Source: Frankiaceae bacterium (lineage in GTDB: Bacteria > Actinomycetota > Actinomycetes > JAFAQI01). From it: 5,903 bases of DNA. The DNA lies in the NCBI GenBank assembly GCA_030840545.1, contig JAVEEH010000307.1:1-5903 (forward strand), read 5' to 3'. The notes beneath the pieces were generated by a model that saw only the letters and a program-made list of their open reading frames with translations, did not search any database and was not told the origin of the DNA. Of this stretch, positions 1 through 5,267 are shown in pieces; positions within the stretch are counted from its first letter, which is position 1, and each line of letters opens with the position of its first letter. A program made the translations under genes and the position numbers.

Positions 1-2
1 AC

Positions 3-203
3 GCGGACGGTCAGGTCAGCTGCCGTGACCGCGGCGCTTCCTACACCTTCCCGGCACTGAGCTGGTCGGTCGACGACGCGACTGACGACCGCTGCCCTGC
101 CTGCGTGCAGGTCGTGCTCGCCCGGCAGGAGCCGTCGGCTGCGGAGAGCTATCCGACGGATGACGCCGCGGACGTGCTCGTTCCCGACTCGTTGGGGTTC
201 TGA
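3..203 (+). CDS. C-terminal end of an unrecognised protein (5' end outside the window)
   Basis: Reading frame 3 is open from the window edge to a TGA at 201-203 and gives 66 residues; the other two forward frames stop within the first 60 bases. The visible part is acidic at its end (TDDAADVLVPDSLGF) and has three cysteines at visible residues 7, 33 and 36, the last two in an RCPACV motif. The stretch SYTFPALSWSVDD followed by VQVVLARQ could be two beta strands. I recognise no family and infer no function. The CxxC pair could be a metal or disulfide site, but with the rest of the protein missing this is only a possibility. Codon use is the same GC-rich style as the neighbours, so I think this is a real gene end. 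The next gene starts 63 bp downstream on the same strand. Confidence 0.6.
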   Translation, partial: ADGQVSCRDRGASYTFPALSWSVDDATDDRCPACVQVVLARQEPSAAESYPTDDAADVLVPDSLGF

Positions 204-220
204 CCCTTTCGCCCTACTAT
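192..220 (+). promoter_or_regulatory. Candidate promoter for the BNR propeller gene
   Basis: TTGGGG at 192-197 and TACTAT at 215-220 are separated by 17 bp. TACTAT fits the actinobacterial TANNNT -10 pattern and stands out in GC-rich sequence; the -35 box is only a partial match to TTGACA and lies in the last codons of the upstream gene. Transcription would begin near 227, giving a leader of about 40 bases that includes the ribosome binding site. This is pattern matching only. Confidence 0.35.
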
Positions 221-255
221 CGGTGCGTCCGGCCGGCGATGGTCGGCAACCCCTT

Positions 256-261
256 GGGGGA
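256..261 (+). promoter_or_regulatory. Ribosome binding site that fixes the BNR protein start
   Basis: GGGGGA lies 5 bases before the ATG at 267, which favours that ATG over the out-of-frame ATG at 239. The run is preceded by CCCC at 250-253, so CCCC-TT-GGGG could form a very small hairpin that would cover the site. Confidence 0.55.
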
Positions 262-266
262 TCCGC

Positions 267-1685
267 ATGAAGCCCGGCCGCACGCTTGCGCTCGCTGCGT
301 TGGCTGTCTCCCTCGCCGCAGCCTTCGTTCCCGCCAGTGCTGCCGCGCCGGCCCGGCACTTCAGCACTCCCGTGCACGTCGACACGCAGAACGAGACCGG
401 GGAGCCGTCGATCGCGGTTGCGCCCGACGGCACCGAATACATCGTCGCGCCGGACGGCCCCGGGGTGCGCACGCCAGCCGCGACGGGTGGGCAAGGCGCT
501 GGCGGCAGCTTGATCTGGCGGTCGGAGGACCAGGGCCGCACCTGGGTGCGGCTCGGCAGCTACGACGTGCCCACCGGCGGCGGTGACAGTGACATCGCGA
601 TCGCCCCGGACGGCACGCTCTACGCGTCCGGACTCAGCTACGTCGCGTGCTCGACGGTCTCGCGGAGCACCGACAAGGGCGACACCTGGCTGCCCATGCC
701 GCTGGCCGGATGCGGGCAGCAGCCATTGATGAACGACCGGGAGTGGAACGCCACCTATGGCGCGAACACCGTCTACACGGTCATCGGCGACACCAGCAAC
801 GGGCAGATCGACCTCATTCGCAGCGCGGCGACCAACCCCGTCGTCGTACCGTCGGTGACGATCCAGCTCTCGACGGTCGCGAACGACTATCAGTGGCCAG
901 GCACGGTGGCCGTCGATCCCAGCAACGGGCGGACCTACACGGTCTGGAACACGGTCGGCGCGCCCAACGACTGTGACCACGCGACCGGCAGCGAGAAGTG
1001 TGACCCTGCCCAGGCGAGCACCAAGTCCCCGGATCAGGTCGAGATCTCGGTGCTGCCCGCCGGAGCGACCACCGCTCCGAAGCCGATCGTCGTCGCCAGC
1101 CGCGCGTTCGACACTTTCGACTCCTTCGTCGACGTGACGCTCGACAAGGCCGGGGCCGTCTACGTCGTCTGGAACGAGCGGCACCCGCAGTCACGCCAGA
1201 CCTGGTCGATGCTCGCCACGTCGCACGACGGAGGGCGCAGCTGGTCCAAGCCGGTGAAGGTCAACCAGGCGCCCAGCACGACGACGTTCCCGTGGGTGAC
1301 GGCCGGCGACAAGGGCCGCATCGCCGTCAGCTACTACGGCACCGCCGCGACCGGCTACTCGCCGCAGACCGTCGCGAAGACGTCCCCTTGGTATGTCTAC
1401 TCGGCCTTCTCCACCGACGGTGGCCGGAGCTTCACCGAATACCGAACGACCGGTGTGCTGCACCGCGGCTACATCTGCACCAGCGGCACCGGCTGCGCGA
1501 CCGGCACCCGCAACCTGCTCGACTTCTTCGAGACCGACCTCGACCCCCGCGGCTGCCTGGTGACCACCTTCGCCGACAACACGGTCGACCCGAAGAACGG
1601 CGCGGTCGTCTCCTTCGTGCGCCAGACCGGTGGCCCCGGACTGCGGGCCGGGCACGCCTGCAGCGTGCCGCCGGCATCCTCCTAG
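267..1685 (+). CDS. Secreted BNR/Asp-box beta-propeller protein (sialidase-like fold, activity unknown)
   Basis: The 472-residue protein begins with a Sec-type signal peptide: basic MKPGR, a hydrophobic Ala/Leu/Val core (about residues 6-22) and an ASA-A cleavage site near 25/26, so it is probably exported. Four Asp boxes (S-x-D-x-G-x-[TS]-[WF]) are at residues 86-93, 134-141, 319-326 and 382-389. Blade-like strands recur, for example IAVAPDGTEY (49-58), IAIAPDGTLY (110-119), TVAVDPSNGRTYTVW (213-227) and VDVTLDKAGAVYVVW (288-302); by eye I count about seven blades. Eight cysteines (128, 149, 236, 245, 404, 410, 430, 465) could form disulfides, which suits an exported protein. Automated annotation would probably say exo-alpha-sialidase, but I see no N-terminal RIP-type motif or convincing arginine triad. 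I therefore call only the fold. No lipobox, LPxTG motif or C-terminal membrane anchor is visible, so it is likely released. It has its own candidate promoter and is separated by 81 bp from thyX, with no evident functional link. Confidence 0.85.
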   Translation: MKPGRTLALAALAVSLAAAFVPASAAAPARHFSTPVHVDTQNETGEPSIAVAPDGTEYIVAPDGPGVRTPAATGGQGAGGSLIWRSEDQGRTWVRLGSYDVPTGGGDSDIAIAPDGTLYASGLSYVACSTVSRSTDKGDTWLPMPLAGCGQQPLMNDREWNATYGANTVYTVIGDTSNGQIDLIRSAATNPVVVPSVTIQLSTVANDYQWPGTVAVDPSNGRTYTVWNTVGAPNDCDHATGSEKCDPAQASTKSPDQVEISVLPAGATTAPKPIVVASRAFDTFDSFVDVTLDKAGAVYVVWNERHPQSRQTWSMLATSHDGGRSWSKPVKVNQAPSTTTFPWVTAGDKGRIAVSYYGTAATGYSPQTVAKTSPWYVYSAFSTDGGRSFTEYRTTGVLHRGYICTSGTGCATGTRNLLDFFETDLDPRGCLVTTFADNTVDPKNGAVVSFVRQTGGPGLRAGHACSVPPASS

Positions 1686-1728
1686 GCGAGCCCCGGCGGG
1701 TCCGTCGGCGATCATGGTCGGCCGCAGG

Positions 1729-1734
1729 TAGCGT
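1729..1734 (+). promoter_or_regulatory. Candidate -10 element for thyX
   Basis: TAGCGT, inside GGTAGCGT, matches the TANNNT -10 pattern and lies in the 81-bp gap before thyX. Transcription would begin near 1741 and leave a leader of about 26 bases. No convincing -35 box is visible. The same GGTAGCGT occurs just before dapA. A weak ribosome binding site follows (AGGA at 1752-1755 or GGA at 1757-1759). Confidence 0.4.
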
Positions 1735-1766
1735 GACGGCGAACCCACGCCAGGACGGACAGCAGC

Positions 1767-2579
1767 ATGCGCAGCGTCGAGCCCCAGGTCTTCTTGATCG
1801 CCCGCCCCAGCGTCGACTACGACGCGGTCGCCGCCTACCTCACCGAGGTGGGCGGAGAAGCGTGGCTGCAGAAGTTCGACCGCGGTGACCTCGACTCAGA
1901 GCTCGCCGACAAGGGCCTGAACGACCCGCAGAACCTCGCCGAGTTCGCCGGCCGGCTCTGCTACCGATCCTGGGAACCCGGCCTCAACCCCAACGTGACC
2001 CGGGTCCGGGTCGACCAGACCGAATACCTGCAGAACATCCTCGCGTCACTGCACGGGTCAGTGCTCGAGCACGTGTCGTTCTCGTTCGCGCTGCACAACG
2101 TCAGCCGGGTCGCGACCCATGAGCTGATCCGGCATCGTCCGGGCGTCGCCATCAGTCAGGAGTCGCTGCGCTTCGTGCGACTCGACGAGCTGCCGTTCTG
2201 GTTCCCCGAGTGGGCCCGCGAGGACGAGGAGCTCATGAAGCGGGCAACCGCGGTCCTCGACGACCTCGAGGCGTTCCAGCTCTGGATGGCCGATCACTTC
2301 GGACTCGACGAGGAGGGCGTGCCCTTCCACGAGAAGAAGCACCGGACCTCGTTCATGCGGCGGTTCGCTCCCGAGGGAGTCGCGACCGGTCTCGTCTGGA
2401 CGGCCAACGTCCGCACCCTGCGGCACACCATCGAGGCGCGCACGGCTGACGGCGCCGAGGAGGAGATCCGCCTGCTGTTCGACAAGATCGGTTCGGTGGT
2501 CCGCGACGAGGCGCCTGCGCTGTTCGGGGACTACGTGGTCGAGAACGGCACCTGGACGCCGCGCTGGCGCAAGGTGTGA
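1767..2579 (+). CDS. thyX: Flavin-dependent thymidylate synthase, divergent form
   Basis: ThyX methylates dUMP to dTMP in the cytoplasm, using methylenetetrahydrofolate as carbon donor and FAD/NADPH as reductant. The 270-residue protein keeps the family core in order: EFAGRLCYRSW (59-69), VLEHVSFSF (99-107), the THELIRHR helix and signature (117-124), SQESLRF (130-136) and NVRTLRHTIEAR (214-225) followed by EIR (233-235). Aligned by eye with M. tuberculosis ThyX as I remember it, these blocks are collinear. Two departures stand out. The signature RHRx7S is RHRx8S here (R122, S133), one residue longer, and the His usually found after the second Arg block (HAxxEIR) is Gly229. The protein is about 20 residues longer than the M. 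tuberculosis enzyme, mostly before the EFAGR block. ATG 1767 is chosen because an in-frame TGA at 1734-1736 lies just upstream and no other start codon intervenes. Its position before dapA and rnj matches other actinobacteria and supports the assignment. Confidence 0.9.
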   Translation: MRSVEPQVFLIARPSVDYDAVAAYLTEVGGEAWLQKFDRGDLDSELADKGLNDPQNLAEFAGRLCYRSWEPGLNPNVTRVRVDQTEYLQNILASLHGSVLEHVSFSFALHNVSRVATHELIRHRPGVAISQESLRFVRLDELPFWFPEWAREDEELMKRATAVLDDLEAFQLWMADHFGLDEEGVPFHEKKHRTSFMRRFAPEGVATGLVWTANVRTLRHTIEARTADGAEEEIRLLFDKIGSVVRDEAPALFGDYVVENGTWTPRWRKV

Positions 2580-2590
2580 CCTCCGGCGGG

Positions 2591-2596
2591 TAGCGT
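2591..2596 (+). promoter_or_regulatory. Candidate -10 element giving a leaderless dapA transcript
   Basis: TAGCGT is followed by exactly 7 bases and then the dapA ATG at 2604, the spacing expected when the A of ATG is itself the first transcribed base. No Shine-Dalgarno sequence sits at usable distance; GGCGGG at 2585-2590 is 13 bases away. Leaderless mRNAs with TANNNT promoters are common in actinobacteria. No clear -35 box is visible at the end of thyX. Confidence 0.45.
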
Positions 2597-2603
2597 TCAC
2601 GGC

Positions 2604-3509
2604 ATGGCGCCGCCACAAACGCCCGGGGCACCCTTCGGCCGGCTGCTCACGGCGATGATCACCCCGATGACCGGGGATGGCTCGCTGGATGACGCGGGCG
2701 TCCAAGCCGTCGCCACCAACCTCGTCGACGCCGGCAACGACGGTCTGGTGATCTCCGGTACGACGGGAGAGTCGCCGACAACCAGCGACGAGGAGAAGGA
2801 CCGGCTCCTGCGGGGCGTCATCGAAGCCGTCGGCGACCGCGCCCACGTCGTGGCCGGGGTCGGCACCAACGACACGGCCCACAGCATCGAGCTGGCGAAG
2901 CAGGCGGAGAAGGCCGGCGCTTCCGGGCTGCTGCTGGTCACGCCTTACTACTCCAAGCCACCGCAGGCCGGGCTGCTCGAACACTTCCGCCGGATCGCCG
3001 ACGCCACCGGGCTGCCGGTGATGCTCTACGACATCCCCGGTCGCTCCGCCGTGCCGATCAAGACGGACACCTTGCTCCGGCTCGCCGGGCACGAGCGGAT
3101 CGTTGCCGTGAAGGACGCCAAGGGCGACCTCTACGAGACGTCCCGGGTGCTCGCCGGCAGCGATCTCGCTGTCTACTCCGGCGAGGACGCACTCAACCTC
3201 CCGCTCCTGGCGATCGGTGCTGTCGGCATGGTCAGTGTCGTCGCCCACGTGTGCACCGATCGCTACGTGGCCATGCTGCACGCCGTCGACGGTGGCGACC
3301 TCGCTCACGCCCGGCGCATCAACGCATCCGTCCTACCGGCCGTCCGCGGCATCATGACCCGCACCCAGGGCGCCATCATGGTGAAGGCCGCGCTGCAGCT
3401 GCTGGGCGTCATCGAGCACCGGACGACCCGCCCGCCGCTGATCGACGCGACCACTGACGAGGTCGACCTGTTGAAGCAGGATCTCGCCGAGGCGGGTCTG
3501 CGCCGGTGA
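2604..3509 (+). CDS. dapA: 4-hydroxy-tetrahydrodipicolinate synthase
   Basis: DapA condenses pyruvate with L-aspartate-4-semialdehyde, the committed step to meso-diaminopimelate and lysine, in the cytoplasm. The 301-residue (beta/alpha)8-barrel protein has full family length. Numbering runs at a steady +9 relative to E. coli DapA: GTTGE at 52-56 (Thr53/Thr54), Tyr116 from TPYYSKP, Tyr142 and Arg147 in LYDIPGRS, and the Schiff-base Lys170 in AVKDAKGD. All catalytic residues are therefore present. At the allosteric lysine site, E. coli His53, His56 and Glu84 correspond to Asp62, Lys65 and His93, which suggests weak or no feedback inhibition by lysine. The start is ATG 2604, preceded by no usable ribosome binding site but by a -10-like TAGCGT at leaderless spacing. 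It lies 24 bp after thyX and overlaps rnj by 4 bp, so it is probably part of a thyX-dapA-rnj transcription unit. N-acetylneuraminate lyase and KDG aldolase share the fold, but motifs and context favour DapA. Confidence 0.96.
   Translation: MAPPQTPGAPFGRLLTAMITPMTGDGSLDDAGVQAVATNLVDAGNDGLVISGTTGESPTTSDEEKDRLLRGVIEAVGDRAHVVAGVGTNDTAHSIELAKQAEKAGASGLLLVTPYYSKPPQAGLLEHFRRIADATGLPVMLYDIPGRSAVPIKTDTLLRLAGHERIVAVKDAKGDLYETSRVLAGSDLAVYSGEDALNLPLLAIGAVGMVSVVAHVCTDRYVAMLHAVDGGDLAHARRINASVLPAVRGIMTRTQGAIMVKAALQLLGVIEHRTTRPPLIDATTDEVDLLKQDLAEAGLRR
3489..3496 (+). promoter_or_regulatory. Ribosome binding site for rnj, inside the end of dapA
   Basis: GAGGCGGG lies 9 bases before the GTG at 3506. Together with the GTGA overlap (rnj GTG 3506-3508, dapA TGA 3507-3509) it supports the GTG start and translational coupling of rnj to dapA. 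Confidence 0.6.
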
Positions 3510-5194
3510 GCCATCCGCATCCAGGACTCGGGGAGCCGCCCGAGCTGCCCGCTGGAGCGTTGCGCATCGTCCCGCTCGGTGGGTTGGCCGAGATCGGTCG
3601 CAACATGACGGTGTTCGAACATGCCGGCCGCTTGCTCATCGTCGACTGCGGCGTGCTGTTCCCCGAGACCGACCAGCCGGGTGTCGACCTCATCCTTCCC
3701 GACTTCACCTACCTGCGTGACCGCTGGGACGACGTCGAAGCCGTCGTGCTGACGCACGGCCACGAGGACCACATCGGCGCCGTGCCCTACCTGCTGCGGG
3801 AGAAGCCGGACGTTCCACTCGTCGGGTCGCGGCTGACCCTCGCACTCGTCGAGGGCAAGCTGCAGGAGCACCGCATCAAGCCCTACACACTCGAGGTGCG
3901 CGAGGGCCAGACCGAGCAGCTCGGGCCGTTCGGCTGCGAGTTCTTCGCCGTCAACCACTCGATCCCCGACGCGCTCGGCGTCGCGATCCGCACGGCGGCC
4001 GGCGTCGTGCTGCACACCGGCGACTTCAAGATGGACCAGCTGCCCCTCGACGGTCGCATCACCGACCTCGGCGGTTGGGCACGGCTCGGGCGCGACGGCG
4101 TCGACCTGCTGATGAGCGACTCCACCAACGCTGAGGTGCCGGGCTTCGTCACCCCGGAACGCGAGATCGCTCCGGTGCTCGACGACGTCTTCCGGCAGGC
4201 TCAACGGCGGGTCATCGTGGCCTGCTTCGCCTCGCACGTGCACCGGGTGCAGCAGGTGCTCGACGCGGCGCGTGCGCATCACCGCCGGGTCGCGTTCATC
4301 GGCCGGTCGATGGTGCGCAACATGGGCATCGCGCGCGACCTTGGCTACCTCGCGATCCCGCCGGGGCTCATCGTCGACCTCGCGGAGCTCGAGGACCTGC
4401 CGCCCGAGCAGGTCTGCCTGGTCTCGACCGGGTCACAGGGCGAGCCGATGTCGGCGTTGTCGCGGATGGCCAACCGGGACCACCGCCAGGTCCGCATCGA
4501 AAGTGGCGACACCGTGGTGCTGGCGTCGTCGTTGGTGCCGGGCAACGAGACCGCGGTCTGGCGGGTGGTGAACGGGCTGACCCGTTGGGGGGCCAACGTC
4601 GTGCACAAGGAGACAGCGCTCGTGCACGTCTCCGGGCACGCCCCGGCCGGCGAGCTGCTCTATGTCCTCAACATGACGCGACCGTCCAACGTGATGCCGA
4701 TCCACGGCGAGTGGCGACACCTGCGCGCACACGCCGAGCTCGCGGTGCTCAGCGGCGTACCCCGGGACAACGTCGTGCTCGCGGAGGACGGTGTCGTCGT
4801 CGACCTCGTCGACGGCCGCGCGCGGATCGTCGGTGCGGTACCGGCCGGATATGTCTACGTCGACGGGCTGGCCGTCGGCGACGTCGGCGAGGAGTCGCTG
4901 AAGGACCGGCGGATCCTCGGCGGCGAAGGCTTCGTCACGGTCGTCGTCGTCGTCGACTCGGTCACCGGCAAGGTCGCCGCCGGCCCGGAGATCCTCGCCC
5001 GCGGCTTCTCCGAGGACGCGGCGGCATTCGAGGGTGCGCGACCGATCATCGAGGATGTCCTCGCCGGCGCGGCGAAGGAGGGCGTGTCGGACGCGCACCA
5101 GCTCCAGCAGCTCGTACGACGGGCAGTCGGCAAGTGGGTCAGCGACACCTACCGGCGCCGACCGATGATCATTCCCGTCGTCATCGAGGTCTGA
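3506..5194 (+). CDS. rnj: Ribonuclease J (metallo-beta-lactamase / beta-CASP family)
   Basis: RNase J is a Zn-dependent 5'-3' exonuclease and endonuclease for mRNA decay and rRNA maturation in the cytoplasm. The 562-residue length is typical. After a short Pro-rich N-terminus the core begins at LRIVPLGGLAEIGRNM (19-34). Metal-ligand motifs are complete: HGHEDH at 84-89 (His84, His86, Asp88, His89), His151 in NHSIPD, Asp173 in HTGDFK, and His400 in PIHGEWRH. The beta-CASP part includes SDSTNAE (204-210), ACFASHVHR (239-247), STGSQGEP (307-314) and the HVSGHA phosphate-binding loop (374-379). The C-terminal domain (about 450-562) has the usual LKDRRILGGEGF and GPEILARGF blocks and ends RRRPMIIPVVIEV. 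The GTG start is backed by a ribosome binding site, the 4-bp overlap with dapA and agreement with family N-termini. Nothing is missing or frameshifted. The dapA-rnj pairing is standard in actinobacteria and may help keep their expression coupled. Confidence 0.97.
   Translation: MSHPHPGLGEPPELPAGALRIVPLGGLAEIGRNMTVFEHAGRLLIVDCGVLFPETDQPGVDLILPDFTYLRDRWDDVEAVVLTHGHEDHIGAVPYLLREKPDVPLVGSRLTLALVEGKLQEHRIKPYTLEVREGQTEQLGPFGCEFFAVNHSIPDALGVAIRTAAGVVLHTGDFKMDQLPLDGRITDLGGWARLGRDGVDLLMSDSTNAEVPGFVTPEREIAPVLDDVFRQAQRRVIVACFASHVHRVQQVLDAARAHHRRVAFIGRSMVRNMGIARDLGYLAIPPGLIVDLAELEDLPPEQVCLVSTGSQGEPMSALSRMANRDHRQVRIESGDTVVLASSLVPGNETAVWRVVNGLTRWGANVVHKETALVHVSGHAPAGELLYVLNMTRPSNVMPIHGEWRHLRAHAELAVLSGVPRDNVVLAEDGVVVDLVDGRARIVGAVPAGYVYVDGLAVGDVGEESLKDRRILGGEGFVTVVVVVDSVTGKVAAGPEILARGFSEDAAAFEGARPIIEDVLAGAAKEGVSDAHQLQQLVRRAVGKWVSDTYRRRPMIIPVVIEV
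4940..4954 (+). repeat. (GTC)5 trinucleotide run inside rnj
   Basis: Five perfect GTC units in frame encode Val479-Val483 of RNase J, part of a hydrophobic strand of the C-terminal domain. Changes in unit number would keep the frame. GTC is a favoured Val codon here, so this is probably codon bias and not a functional repeat. Confidence 0.5.
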
Positions 5195-5210
5195 AGCCCG
5201 ACTGCCGGCC

Positions 5211-5230
5211 GGGTCACCGCCCGGTGGCTC
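5211..5230 (+). terminator. Weak terminator-like hairpin after rnj
   Basis: Bases 5211-5218 can pair with 5223-5230 around the tetraloop GCCC (5219-5222): eight pairs, two of them G-U. It begins 16 bases after the rnj stop, a natural place for an operon end. No T-run follows (TCACCTCCC), so it would be at best a GC-rich actinobacterial-type terminator or an mRNA 3'-end stabiliser. Confidence 0.3.
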
Positions 5231-5267
5231 TCACCTCCCGTTCAGGATCCGGCCGCATGATCATTTC

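Noticed and set aside
1709..1720. Imperfect palindrome CGATCATGGTCG before the thyX -10 element
   Set aside because: Only 10 of 12 positions are symmetric, and short partial palindromes like this are frequent by chance; there is no second copy to support an operator.
1686..1728. Possible terminator after the propeller gene
   Set aside because: Only three- to five-pair stems with poor loops (for example CCC-GGC-GGG) and no T-run could be found; not enough to call.
2058..3308. 416-codon open frame on the - strand across thyX and dapA
   Set aside because: It lies antisense to two clearly real genes, crosses their boundary, is rich in Arg/Gly/Asp/Val of the kind produced by GC-rich reverse complements, and shows no family motif.
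3305..4282. 325-codon open frame on the - strand across dapA and rnj
   Set aside because: It is antisense to DapA and RNase J sequence with all catalytic motifs intact; its own translation is low-complexity in character with no recognisable domain.
4433..5098. 221-codon open frame on the - strand inside rnj
   Set aside because: It is a mirror of RNase J codons, with DDDDD from the GTC run as a sign of this, and has no start signal or domain.
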